A stretch of DNA of 64,000 nt, taken from contig CAZQOQ010000015.1 of the NCBI GenBank assembly GCA_964595205.1, positions 1-64,000 on the forward strand, given 5' to 3'. The DNA is from JADKIH01 sp964595205. GTDB taxonomy: Bacteria > Bacteroidota > Bacteroidia > AKYH767-A > 2013-40CM-41-45. Positions 35,155 through 44,275 of the stretch are shown one piece after another. Each line of letters starts with the position of its first letter. Position 1 is the stretch's first letter. The position numbers and the translations under genes are program-made. The notes under the pieces are model-generated. The model was given only the letters and a program-made list of their open reading frames with translations, was not told the origin of the DNA and made no database searches.

Positions 35155-36279
35155 TTAATTGTTGAGCATGACCGGCATAACGAGCATCAGAATCTCTTCT
35201 TTGCTGTTATCGTTTTCGGTAGGGAAGAGTATTCCGGCGCGATTGGGGGCAGACATTTCCACGGAGACGTTTTCACTATCCAGGTTATTAAGCATTTCGC
35301 TTAGGAAGCGGGCGTTGAAACCGATTTCCATGTCTTCGCCGTCGAATTGACAGCTGAGACGTTCATTCGCTTCGTTAGCGAAATCAAGATCTTCGGCACT
35401 GATCTGTAATTCGCTGCCGGTGATTTTAAGTTTGACCTGGTGTGTGGTCTTGTTTGAAAATATGGAAACCCTCCTGACTGAATTTAACAAGGCAGAGCGG
35501 GAAATGGTTAGTTTGTTCGGATTATCGACGGGTATTACAGCCTCGTAATTCGGATATCGACCGTCGATGAGCCTGCACATAAGAGTGAAATTGCCGAATT
35601 CGAAAAACGCATTGTTATCGTTGTGGCTGATCTTTACCTCTTCATTGCTGCTGCTTAAAATACTCTTGAGAAGGTTCAGGGGTTTTTTGGGAACGATGAA
35701 GGCGCCTTCATTGGATGATTTCATGTCGTTCCTCCGGTAGCGGACCATCTTATGTGCATCGGTAGCAACGAAGGTGAGGTTATCTTTTCCAAGCTGAAAA
35801 AACACGCCGGACATGACAGGACGTAATTCGTCGTTTCCGGTGGCGAAGAGCGACTTATTGATTGCATCGGATAATGCGGCGGCGCTGATCGTAAATGACA
35901 TCGCTTTATCCATGACCGGAATCTTGGGATATTCCTCTCCGTCAAAACCGGTGAGTTTGTATTTTCCATAGTCGGAAACTATTTCGATACCATGGGTCTT
36001 CTCATCGACAAGAAATGTGAGAGGCTGCTCGGAAAAAGTCTTTAATGTTTCAAGGAGAATCTTTGCAGGTACCGCAATCTTGCCACCGCTCTTGGTTTCA
36101 TTGATAGGCATGGATGTGGTCATGGTGGAATCCATATCTGATGCAGAAACGGTTAATTGACCTTTTTCGACCACAAATAAAAAATTGTCAAGGATAGGTA
36201 AGGCACTGGTTGAATTTAGTACGCCGCTGATTTGCTGAAGATGTTTTTGTAACAGACCGCTGGAAACGATGAATTTCAT
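35155..36279 (-). CDS. dnaN: DNA polymerase III beta sliding clamp
   Basis: The beta clamp encircles DNA and tethers the polymerase. The 374-residue protein has the triple-domain structure with MKFIVSSGLLQKHLQQISGVL, LPILDNFLF, SGVFFQLGKDNLTFVATDAHKM and RLIDGRYPNYEAVIP. At the end is the hydrophobic cleft region with VMPVMLNN. It is monocistronic here, without dnaA or recF next to it, as is normal in Bacteroidota. About 265 bases upstream (36280-36543) hold no gene that I can see. Confidence 0.97.
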   Translation of the reverse strand: MKFIVSSGLLQKHLQQISGVLNSTSALPILDNFLFVVEKGQLTVSASDMDSTMTTSMPINETKSGGKIAVPAKILLETLKTFSEQPLTFLVDEKTHGIEIVSDYGKYKLTGFDGEEYPKIPVMDKAMSFTISAAALSDAINKSLFATGNDELRPVMSGVFFQLGKDNLTFVATDAHKMVRYRRNDMKSSNEGAFIVPKKPLNLLKSILSSSNEEVKISHNDNNAFFEFGNFTLMCRLIDGRYPNYEAVIPVDNPNKLTISRSALLNSVRRVSIFSNKTTHQVKLKITGSELQISAEDLDFANEANERLSCQFDGEDMEIGFNARFLSEMLNNLDSENVSVEMSAPNRAGILFPTENDNSKEEILMLVMPVMLNN

Positions 36280-36543
36280 TGTAATTATTTAGATGTAAAT
36301 TTTATATTTAGTTGTTCAAAATCAGGCGTATACAGGTATAAGCCCGGATCATCACTTTCTTACAAACCTACATGTAAAATTGTACACATCCAAAGGAATT
36401 CGTCTCGTTCACAAAAGTAAATTATCAACAAAAAGTTCAAAACTCAGAATTGAAATAACTTGTAATACAAGGCTTTTTCTGGATTATGCCTGTTCTGCTG
36501 CTTAAGAAATACGTTTTAGTTACAGAAGAGCAGATGCTGCAGG

Positions 36544-37578
36544 CTACCTGTTTTTCTGCTTTGTAATTTCGAAATCTGTTAACTGACGCAGGAGTTTATC
36601 GAATGTATAATGTTGGATGATAAAAAAATCATTCTCTGGCTTAAGAAAACCGTACATTCTATCCACATCGTATTTTAAAGGATTTCCAATTGAATCCTGC
36701 TGCACGAGGGAAGCGGAGGATACAGGCATTGGATAGATGAAAAGTTCTTTGTTGATTCCACTCGCATCATTCAGTGAGAGTGTAATGGATGGCTGATGCC
36801 GGAGCATTGAATCTTTTTGAACCTGCAACAATTCTTTCGCTCTGGATTCATAGTATACGGCTGAGTAAAACGAAAGATAATTTTCCACCGCTACGGAATC
36901 GACGTTTCCGATTATAGTTTTATGATCCGGTGATCTCACTATATATTTTCCATTTTCCGATTGAATGTTAAATGACTTATCGGGGAAATTCGCATACGAT
37001 ACGGTCAGTGACTTAATCTGTCCGAGGGGTGTTTGGAAAATAACTGGTTTTCTCCAGGCCTCGACGTTTGCGCTGTAACGGGGAGTGAGATATCCGTTAA
37101 ATCCTGGAATCTCAGTGACGAATGGCATGTTGGATTTATCGATGATCATAAACGTGCCCAGAGCGTCTTCTGTTTGTCCACCGACATAATAGGTCTTGAA
37201 TGGCTGATCAGATCCATTCAGGTAAATTTCGCATTTTATACCTGAAGAGGCGAGCGCCTTGATAACGTTATTATATGCAGCTTTTGCAACGCGGTTCCTG
37301 ACATCCATACGGTAAATGACATCGAGCAGTAGTTTAAGAAGTTCTGGCCGTGGCTCGTATTTATCGTTTAATGACCAGTTGTTAACTGCTTTCCTCTCGA
37401 GCGTAACCTGGTTTCCGTTCCGGTCGGCTATAAAGATTTTTGTAATAGCCGATGTATCCTTTACCGCAAAATCGCTGAGTTCTTTCCTGACGGTTGTATT
37501 GGAATTTTTGACAATGAAAAATATCGTTATCAAAACAAGAATGGTGAGAATGATGAAGAGGATCCTGTTATTTTTCAT
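36544..37578 (-). CDS. DUF4340 domain membrane-anchored protein
   Basis: One N-terminal membrane helix (ILFIILTILVLITIFFIV) is followed by a DUF4340 region of about 310 residues: FIADRNGNQVTLERK, then a W-x-L-N-D motif and YYVGGQTEDALGTFM. DUF4340 proteins often accompany GldF/GldG-type ABC genes. I set the start at 37578 (MKNNRILF); the longer frame to 37656 lies inside gldG. It follows gldG by four bases, so it is the last gene of the gldF-gldG-DUF4340 unit. Its function in the ABC complex is unknown. Confidence 0.85.
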   Translation of the reverse strand: MKNNRILFIILTILVLITIFFIVKNSNTTVRKELSDFAVKDTSAITKIFIADRNGNQVTLERKAVNNWSLNDKYEPRPELLKLLLDVIYRMDVRNRVAKAAYNNVIKALASSGIKCEIYLNGSDQPFKTYYVGGQTEDALGTFMIIDKSNMPFVTEIPGFNGYLTPRYSANVEAWRKPVIFQTPLGQIKSLTVSYANFPDKSFNIQSENGKYIVRSPDHKTIIGNVDSVAVENYLSFYSAVYYESRAKELLQVQKDSMLRHQPSITLSLNDASGINKELFIYPMPVSSASLVQQDSIGNPLKYDVDRMYGFLKPENDFFIIQHYTFDKLLRQLTDFEITKQKNR

Positions 37579-37582
37579 GAAT

Positions 37583-39280
37583 TTATTTTGCAAATTTTTT
37601 CTTCCTGATGAAATTGAACAGGAGTCCGAATGCGATGACGAGTATGGCGGGTGCAAGAAGATTTATCCATTGAATTGCAGCAGCCTTTTCGGTCTTGGAA
37701 GGATCGAGCAGCCTGAGGCGAAATTCCTTTCCGCGTAAACTCAGAATATCTTTCATGCCGCACAGGTAATCGACGCAATTGAGAATAAAATTCCTGTTGC
37801 CGTACGTCTGGCCCGTAAACCGGTCGTAACCGAGCATGTAGATGTTCCCTTTCTTGCTCACATAATTTGAGATGATGTCTGCATCGCTGACTACGATCAT
37901 GCTGTTCTCAACGCTTTTATCTTTGAAATCGATTTCGGGAGAACGGGCAAGAGCATCCGGTATTCGATTCAGGTAATTCGAAACGAAATTACCTTCGAGC
38001 AGTACAGCAGCGGGTATGTAGTGTTTATTGAAGAGTTTCGGGTCTGGCTCGTCGCGAAGCATATTCAGACTCACACGTGCCGGTGCCATCTGGATGCGGC
38101 TGAATTTGCCAGTCGTTAACAGTATCGTCTTTTTCACGTCGCCGCTTTCGATGGTGTCGAGGGAACTGACGAACTCTCCTTTCACGGAGTTTAGATTGTG
38201 AACGATTGGATGAGGATTTTCGGTTTGAAGCAACGGGAAATAATACCAGGGAAAGAGTTGCTGTTTGGGCTGGTTGCCTACATAGCCTGTCACCACCGGT
38301 ATGGGGGCAGCCTGCAGGTCGAGTAGCAGATCTGCATTGATGCGTACACCGTATTTAAAAAGCATGTCGTCAATGTTCAGCTCATACGGAATGGCAACAT
38401 TTGTACTCGAGGCTGTGAGACTATCCATGCTGATTTTCATCTTATCGATGAGCCAGAAAACCTTGCCTCCATGCATGATAAACTGGTCGATGATAAACTT
38501 GTCTTTTTCATCGAAAGCTGAATCAGGTCCCGCGATGATCAGTACTTTTATATCTTTCAAGGCGCTGAGTTGTCCGTTGATGCTTACCGTGTCAACCATA
38601 TAAAAATCAGAGAGCGCCGCATTAGCATCGCTGAGATGATCGGATGTAATTTCCTGCTGGCCTTTTAAAAACGCAACCGTAAATACTTTTTCGACGGTAA
38701 TCCTGCGTAACATGCTGCAAATTTCATATTCCAGGTTTTCGATGGAAATATTTAGCATTTCTTCCGGCGAACTTCCCATTCTGCTCTTTAGTACCTGGAA
38801 TGGAAATTCTTTGCTCCGGTAGTTGACGATTGCGCCGGGGAAAATTATTTTCTGCGACTGACCTGACTGTTCTTTTTGTTCAAGATTCGTTGGGATGAGA
38901 CCCTTGCCTGCAAGCTGACGGAAGAGCTGCATTCGTTCTTTTTCGTCCGGATTCGCAGCAGGATCGATGAATTCGTATTCGATGTTGTCCCCGGAGTACA
39001 CTCTGAATTCGTCGAGCAGTTCTTTCAGGGAGTTTTTAAGTCGGTTAAAACCCGGGGGGAGTTCACCGTCAAGATATATTTTGAAATAGACAACATCTTT
39101 TAAATCCTTCGCAAGTTGCATGGACGCGGGAGAAAGCGTGAATCGCTTATCCTGCGTCATGTCGAAGCGCGTGAAAGCATAGCGGCTCAGGATATTTACG
39201 AAGACCAGAATGGCAGTGAGGAGTATGACCTGGCGGATACTGTGTTTCCTGAGATTTCGCTTAGCAGTTTTTTCTACCAT
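37583..39280 (-). CDS. gldG: Gliding-associated ABC-type transporter substrate-binding component GldG
   Basis: A 565-residue protein of the GldG/ABC_transp_aux family. It has an N-terminal membrane helix (about 16-36), DMTQDKRFTLSPAS, an extracellular domain of about 450 residues with DKVFWLIDKMK-like motif DQFIMHGGKVFWLID, and a C-terminal helix (about 537-557) next to a basic tail. In Flavobacterium GldF and GldG form a transporter with ATPase GldA that is needed for gliding. Here it overlaps gldF by seven bases and is followed directly by a DUF4340 gene. gldA is not in the window. Whether the organism glides cannot be inferred from this alone. Confidence 0.92.
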   Translation of the reverse strand: MVEKTAKRNLRKHSIRQVILLTAILVFVNILSRYAFTRFDMTQDKRFTLSPASMQLAKDLKDVVYFKIYLDGELPPGFNRLKNSLKELLDEFRVYSGDNIEYEFIDPAANPDEKERMQLFRQLAGKGLIPTNLEQKEQSGQSQKIIFPGAIVNYRSKEFPFQVLKSRMGSSPEEMLNISIENLEYEICSMLRRITVEKVFTVAFLKGQQEITSDHLSDANAALSDFYMVDTVSINGQLSALKDIKVLIIAGPDSAFDEKDKFIIDQFIMHGGKVFWLIDKMKISMDSLTASSTNVAIPYELNIDDMLFKYGVRINADLLLDLQAAPIPVVTGYVGNQPKQQLFPWYYFPLLQTENPHPIVHNLNSVKGEFVSSLDTIESGDVKKTILLTTGKFSRIQMAPARVSLNMLRDEPDPKLFNKHYIPAAVLLEGNFVSNYLNRIPDALARSPEIDFKDKSVENSMIVVSDADIISNYVSKKGNIYMLGYDRFTGQTYGNRNFILNCVDYLCGMKDILSLRGKEFRLRLLDPSKTEKAAAIQWINLLAPAILVIAFGLLFNFIRKKKFAK

Positions 39281-40008
39281 TTTCTTTTTTCAAGGATGAA
39301 ACGTGAAAAGAAAATAAACAATAACGTAAGCGATACGAAATAGGAGAGGTCACGGGTATCGATCACACCACGGCTGAGTGAACTGTAATGGGAACTCATG
39401 CCGGTATATGAAAGCACGTTGCTCACAGAAGGTATGGTAATTACAGAACTAAGGAAATTAAATCCGGAATAGAAAAAAAATGAAATGATTACAGCGAGAA
39501 TGAAAGACACGATCTGGTTATTTGACAATGCGGAACAAAACAAACCGATAGAGGCGAATGCGCTGCAAAGAAACAACAGACCGATATAAGAACCCATTAT
39601 CCCTGCCACATCGAGGTTTCCTTTGGGTATAGACAGGAAATAAAGGCTGTAGAAATAAATCAATGTTGGAACCAGGGCAAACAAAACAAGAAAAACGGCG
39701 GAGGAATATTTTGCAACAACTATTTCCAGATCAGTCAGAGGTTTGGTCATAAGCAATTCGATCGTTCCTGTTTTCTGTTCTTCTGCAAACATCTTCATCG
39801 TCACAGCCGGAATCAGGAATAAGAAAAGCCAGGGTGCCAGCAGAAAGAACGAATCCATAGTGGCATATCCGTTTTGAAGGATGTTAAATTCTGAACCCGG
39901 AAAAACCCACATGATCAGTCCTGTCGCGCTAAGAAACACAAGCACGACTATGTAGCCGGTGATGGAACTGAAAAAATTATTTATTTCTTTTTTAAAGAGT
40001 GCAAACAA
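39274..40008 (-). CDS. gldF: Gliding-associated ABC transporter permease GldF
   Basis: A 244-residue ABC permease with about six membrane helices. It opens with FALFKKEINNFFSSITGYIV, a common GldF start. Next is the conserved PAVTMKMFAEEQKTGTIELLMTKPLTDLEIVVAKY region that contacts the ATPase. The product is the membrane pore partner for GldG. It is the first gene of its unit; a -7 box is present at 40028-40035. No ATPase gene lies nearby, so the ATP-binding subunit must be encoded elsewhere. Confidence 0.93.
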   Translation of the reverse strand: MFALFKKEINNFFSSITGYIVVLVFLSATGLIMWVFPGSEFNILQNGYATMDSFFLLAPWLFLFLIPAVTMKMFAEEQKTGTIELLMTKPLTDLEIVVAKYSSAVFLVLFALVPTLIYFYSLYFLSIPKGNLDVAGIMGSYIGLLFLCSAFASIGLFCSALSNNQIVSFILAVIISFFFYSGFNFLSSVITIPSVSNVLSYTGMSSHYSSLSRGVIDTRDLSYFVSLTLLFIFFSRFILEKRKW

Positions 40009-40027
40009 GGTTTCGCAGGTTGGGCGA

Positions 40028-40035
40028 CAAAAATA
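40028..40035 (-). promoter_or_regulatory. -7 promoter box of the gldF-gldG unit
   Basis: On the minus strand TATTTTTG (TAnnTTTG consensus) lies 19 bases before the gldF start. The -33 TTTG is not evident at normal spacing. The short leader agrees with the other boxes in this window. Confidence 0.35.
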
Positions 40036-40160
40036 GCAGAATTAATTTGAAAATTCGATGATTCGATGGCTCATTGATTCATCCCTTTTGAACAATTCAT
40101 TTCAATACAAAAATGATTTCCCTGATGCAGTTTTAAATCAGGTTGTTTTAAAAGGACGGT

Positions 40161-40192
40161 CAAAAAAAAACGCAGGTTGTTTACCTGCGTTT
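40161..40192 (-). terminator. Rho-independent terminator after the SprB-repeat T9SS gene
   Basis: On the minus strand the stem CGCAGGT / ACCTGCG (40189-40183 with 40177-40171) is closed by a five-base loop and followed by nine T (40170-40162). It stands 24 bases beyond the stop at 40216. The AAA/TTT flanks extend the stem, which would also allow weak action in the other direction. Confidence 0.85.
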
Positions 40193-40215
40193 GATCACTA
40201 AAAACTATTGTTGGC

Positions 40216-42819
40216 TTATTGTTTAATTACTCTTGAAGTTTTGATCTCACCGTTATATTCGACGCGCAACATATAAATTCCTGCTGGTAATGACTGCAGG
40301 TCGACCCTCTTGTTGAAGCCATATTCCGAAGTCGAACGGTTGTAATAGATATTGTTACCGATAATATCAGTCAGCACAAGCGTAACATCGGTATTCTTTA
40401 TTTTACTGATGTTTACGAATAATTCGTTGTGCGCAGGATTCGGGAAGATATTAACGACCATTTCAGAAGTAGGCGTTACCCTTGTTGGTCTGCCAGAACA
40501 GGATGTAAAGGTTACATTGATCTGATCCGAGTTTTCGCAGCCTGAAGCGTTGGTTACAATCACCGAATAGATTCCGGAAGACGTTGGTGAGAGAGTCTGG
40601 CCGGAAGAGTTATCATTCCATAAATATGAAGCGAATCCGGGACCTGCATCGATAATATATGGCAGCCCGATACAAGGCATTGTATCCGGACCAAGGTCTA
40701 TTTGCGGTGAACCATTCGTAAATCCGATCGTGACACTTGCATAAGCTAAACAGCCATTGTAATCTTCCACACGTGCCAAGTGAGTTCCCGGTTCAAGATG
40801 GTTAGTGCTTGCAGTGGTGTCACCGTTTGGCCATAAATAATAATATGGAGGCTGACCGCCTGTAGCAACTACCGAAGCAGCACCGTCTTCACTCGTTTCA
40901 CATGATGCATCGGAAGAACTGGTAATCGTTGCAGTTATGCCGGCAAGGTTTTGAACAATTCCTGTCAGAGATTCCGTACAACCGGTACCGAGGTCAGTGG
41001 CAATCACAGAATAACTTCCGGTAATCAGTCCGGTTAAATAAGAGGTTGTCAGGTTTCCGGGGATATCAGGCGTCCACGCATATGAAAAACTACCTGTTCC
41101 ACCAGTGTGAGTGACACGTGCAGTACCATCGTTGGCAAGACAGGTTGCTCCTGTAAGTACGAGTGAGAAATTAACCGGCGTATTGCTGGTGATATTTGTT
41201 GATTCCGTAGAAGTACAACCGTTATTGTCTGTGACCCTCACTGTATAAGTGTTAGTCGAAAGGTTAGTGGCATTTGCCGTTGTCTGGCCGCCAGGTGTCC
41301 ATAAATACTGATAGTTTGGAGTTCCGCCGGTAACATTTGCTAAAGCGCTGCCTGTAGAGCCGCCACATCCGGCATTGGTAGGAGTGATGGTAACCACTAA
41401 TTCATCAGGCGATTCGATTGTGAAATTTTCTGTACCCACACAACCATTGGCATCAACAACATTCAATGTGTATGGACCTGCTTCGAGATGGGAAATTTGA
41501 GAAGTAGTAAGAATGGTAGCACTCGGTGTAGTCCAGGCATATGTCAATGGCGGATTTCCAGAGGCTGTAGCCATGGCTGAACCGGTATGATCGCCAAAAC
41601 ATTGCACGCTTGGCGTGGCTGTGAGTTGAACGGTCATGTTCGAAACGGTGATCGAATACGAGTATGTCTGTGATCCGTTGGAAGGGCAGGCATTGTCACG
41701 AACGGTAACTGTAAATGAATAAGGCTGCGGACGGGCATCGGAAGCAGAAGGAGCCCAGCAAAAATGTCCGATAGGCGCCGCTCCGCCACTGGTGTCAAAG
41801 GTAGCACCCGGAATTCCATGATTCCACGACATGGTAAGTACCTGTCCCGGATCGGAATCGTTTGAAATGATATCAAAACACAATTGGCCTCCCGTACAGG
41901 AAGAAGTTACGAAATTTGAAGTTCCGTTAATGCCGGTTACGGTTGGGAGCGTATTCGAACATGGAACGATATATAACTGCATGTCGCGCATCACAGTACC
42001 AATGATGACTCCATTCCTGTATTCCTCAACAAGTACGGTGATAACTGCCACCTCCTGCTGAAGAGGATGCATGGTAATGTCGCCGGTGAAAGGATTAATA
42101 CTTACTGCCGGGGAGGAAAGGAGAGGATTAGCGGCTGAATAAGGCGGATTGTAAGGAAGCGGGGTATTGTCGTCAGACCGGGGAGAGATGAAAGAATAAA
42201 CCAGTGAATCACCGTCAGCATCAATTACGCCCTGGTTATAGTTATTGGTTTGCCCGATACACTCAAAAGCAATTGGAATGGTGGTGAACGTAGGGGAGTT
42301 GTTGTCGCTTACGGTATTGTCAAGCCAGGCATCTACATAGAGCGCATAACCGTCAGGACCGTCAATGGTTGTAACAACTGCGTTTCTGTTACCGACTGAA
42401 GTATTGAATTGCCAGTCAGGACAAGCAGTTGGCAGCGTCACGATGGTGGAATATTCCCATTGCTGAATACCTACTGCCGTACCACCGCTACAGGTTGAAC
42501 TGGCAGTTGTACAGGTTGGGGTTATTTCCTGACCGGTTCCCGGAAGTGGGTTCATCGTGTAGGTATCAGAGAAATTACATGATGAAGACGATACATTAAG
42601 TTGTTGTGAAGTTGGCGCCGAAACAAGTCCGTTACAATCATAATAGAATGAAAATGTAACACGGTATTGTCCGTTACCAATAAACTCATAAGTAAGATCC
42701 GCACCTGCGGCGTGTGAAGCTTTTGTCTCCTTTATTCCAAAGGAACAAAGGACAAGTAATAGCAAACAAATTCTCCGGCTGATAATTCCCGGAAGTGAAT
42801 AGTAAACGGCTTTCATCAT
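40216..42819 (-). CDS. Large SprB-repeat adhesin-like protein with T9SS sorting domain
   Basis: An 867-residue secreted protein. A signal peptide is followed by a long N-terminal region typical of Bacteroidota gliding/adhesin proteins (SHAAGADLTYEFIGNGQYRVTF, then SFYYDCNG). Residues about 395-700 contain four SprB-like repeats (for example G-S-A-x-A-x-A-S-G-N-P-P-L-T-Y-A-W and LEAGPYTLNVVDANGC). Then comes an Ig-like module (PYIIDAGPGFASYLWNDNSSGQTL). It ends in a type A T9SS sorting domain (NIFPNPAHNELFVNI to SRVIKQ). SprB of Flavobacterium is the mobile surface adhesin of gliding. This small relative lies 200 bases from the gldF unit on the same strand, but its role is inferred. A terminator follows at 40161. 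Confidence 0.9.
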   Translation of the reverse strand: MMKAVYYSLPGIISRRICLLLLVLCSFGIKETKASHAAGADLTYEFIGNGQYRVTFSFYYDCNGLVSAPTSQQLNVSSSSCNFSDTYTMNPLPGTGQEITPTCTTASSTCSGGTAVGIQQWEYSTIVTLPTACPDWQFNTSVGNRNAVVTTIDGPDGYALYVDAWLDNTVSDNNSPTFTTIPIAFECIGQTNNYNQGVIDADGDSLVYSFISPRSDDNTPLPYNPPYSAANPLLSSPAVSINPFTGDITMHPLQQEVAVITVLVEEYRNGVIIGTVMRDMQLYIVPCSNTLPTVTGINGTSNFVTSSCTGGQLCFDIISNDSDPGQVLTMSWNHGIPGATFDTSGGAAPIGHFCWAPSASDARPQPYSFTVTVRDNACPSNGSQTYSYSITVSNMTVQLTATPSVQCFGDHTGSAMATASGNPPLTYAWTTPSATILTTSQISHLEAGPYTLNVVDANGCVGTENFTIESPDELVVTITPTNAGCGGSTGSALANVTGGTPNYQYLWTPGGQTTANATNLSTNTYTVRVTDNNGCTSTESTNITSNTPVNFSLVLTGATCLANDGTARVTHTGGTGSFSYAWTPDIPGNLTTSYLTGLITGSYSVIATDLGTGCTESLTGIVQNLAGITATITSSSDASCETSEDGAASVVATGGQPPYYYLWPNGDTTASTNHLEPGTHLARVEDYNGCLAYASVTIGFTNGSPQIDLGPDTMPCIGLPYIIDAGPGFASYLWNDNSSGQTLSPTSSGIYSVIVTNASGCENSDQINVTFTSCSGRPTRVTPTSEMVVNIFPNPAHNELFVNISKIKNTDVTLVLTDIIGNNIYYNRSTSEYGFNKRVDLQSLPAGIYMLRVEYNGEIKTSRVIKQ

Positions 42820-43035
42820 TATTTAGTAATTAGAGGGGTTTTTGCTTAGAGTTTAATCAGATAAAAATAATCGGTTTTATTTTTTTTTCTGTATTACTTA
42901 TGTAAAGATAAGTATTGGAAGGGTAGAGTCCACTAAAACTTCTGTTAAATAGCAGAACTTATCAACGAAGATTTCAGGATTCCCGGCCTGTTATTATAAG
43001 TTAAAAATATGCTTTTTTTTGATGCGGTAAAAAAA

Positions 43036-43335
43036 TTATCCCACTTCTTCATTGAATTCATTCAGACTCCAGGCTTCTGCTGGGGCGGCAAAGCAGGTTT
43101 TTGCAGTTTTCCAAATGGACTGAAAAATCTCGGAATTTCTGTAATTATATAAATCTGATTCAGAATCCCATTCCGAGTATGTGAAATATATGCATGGATG
43201 ATTCAGATCCTTAAAAAGTTTTAACTTTTTACAGCCTTTTGAAGAGAGAATTTTCTCTTCCGAAGACTTGAAAAGGGTTAAGAATAATACAATTTTATGA
43301 CTTTCGAGGGTCAGTTTAACCAGCCTGGTTATCAT
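43036..43335 (-). CDS. ABM-like small monooxygenase-fold protein
   Basis: A protein of about 99 residues with the ferredoxin-like antibiotic-biosynthesis-monooxygenase fold: strand ITRLVKLTLE, helix, then I-Y-F-T-Y-S-E-W-D-S-E-S-D-L-Y-N-Y-R and a C-terminal A-P-A-E-A-W-S-L strand. The active role is not known. It overlaps the upstream SAM hydrolase-like gene by about 20 bases (29 if the Met at 43344 is used). I prefer 43335 because residues from there match the usual fold start. Such overlap implies joint translation. Confidence 0.75.
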   Translation of the reverse strand: MITRLVKLTLESHKIVLFLTLFKSSEEKILSSKGCKKLKLFKDLNHPCIYFTYSEWDSESDLYNYRNSEIFQSIWKTAKTCFAAPAEAWSLNEFNEEVG

Positions 43336-44110
43336 CAAATTCAATTCGTATCGGGTCCATTAACTTAAGTCCTAAAAGCTTGCTCGCCGATTCTTTATTC
43401 AGAGCAATTTCCAAAAATCCATCCTGGTTAAACAAGGCAAGTATTTCACCTACCTCAACATCTTCGTAAGTGTTGCTGATTTTAGAAATGTCATACATCG
43501 ATTTACGGAGATGGATGATAAACTTCCTGTTCTTCTGTATCCGGGTAAATAATTCCTTCGTCACGTTTACAAAGGCATTGCCAAATGAGTCAATGAATAA
43601 GATCGTTCCCCGAATGACTTTGTCGTCAATGGTGGGTTGTGCAAAATAACTCTCTTCGATCTTTGTTTCTTCCACACCAAGTGTCCGGTAATCTGCACCG
43701 CCTGCAAGTTTTTCTATTGTGTCAAGCAGGCAACCGTAAATTTCAGTTCGTTCATATTTTCGGTCGAAGGGCAGCCTCACAATTTCTTTTTTGCCATTAC
43801 CAAGAATAAGCGTAAAGATGCCATTGTCTTCACCGATCAGGAGCTGACCCTTTGACTGAACAATTAAAAAAGGTTTTTCTGAATTGCCGTTTTCATTACT
43901 CGAAATTCCGATGAAGTGAATCGTGCCTTCCGGGAATTTATAATATGAGTTTTGTATGATGAAAGCCGCCTGCATGGTATTGAATTTTTCAATCTCGTGA
44001 GAGATGTCGATAAGATTCAATGCAGGTGTTTTTGTAAGTAGCTCACCCTTAAAAGCGGAAAGGTAATGATCCCGCAACCCCCAGTCTGTGGTCATGGTTA
44101 GAATTGGCAT
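43316..44110 (-). CDS. SAM hydroxide adenosyltransferase (DUF62 family)
   Basis: The 264-residue protein belongs to the family that includes fluorinase and the hydroxide adenosyltransferases. The latter hydrolyse S-adenosylmethionine to adenosine and methionine. Motifs: LTMTTDWGLRDHYLSAFKGEL at the start, DISHEI, F-I-I-Q-N-S-Y-Y-K-F-P-E-G-T-I-H near 55, LLIGEDNGIFTL, and IDSFGNAFVNVTKELF. This is the layout of DUF62 rather than halogenases, because no fluorinase-specific insertion is seen. The stop overlaps the ABM-like gene. A regulator of SAM pools is possible, but physiological function in this family is unsettled. Confidence 0.9.
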   Translation of the reverse strand: MPILTMTTDWGLRDHYLSAFKGELLTKTPALNLIDISHEIEKFNTMQAAFIIQNSYYKFPEGTIHFIGISSNENGNSEKPFLIVQSKGQLLIGEDNGIFTLILGNGKKEIVRLPFDRKYERTEIYGCLLDTIEKLAGGADYRTLGVEETKIEESYFAQPTIDDKVIRGTILFIDSFGNAFVNVTKELFTRIQKNRKFIIHLRKSMYDISKISNTYEDVEVGEILALFNQDGFLEIALNKESASKLLGLKLMDPIRIEFDDNQAG

Positions 44111-44275
44111 AATTGAAAAGAATGCTGTAGGATGTTGATAACTTATATGTGTGGGAAAGCCAAAAGTAGTTAGATTTAATTAGTATTGAAACGAAATAAA
44201 CATGAAACTAAAATCATATTTTTAAGTATTATAACTTATATTTTTTCGAATATTGGAAAACTAAAATGATCTGAC

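Noticed and set aside
36280..36543. Non-coding RNA between dnaN and the DUF4340 gene
   Set aside because: I see no conserved structure, promoter box or terminator in this gap.
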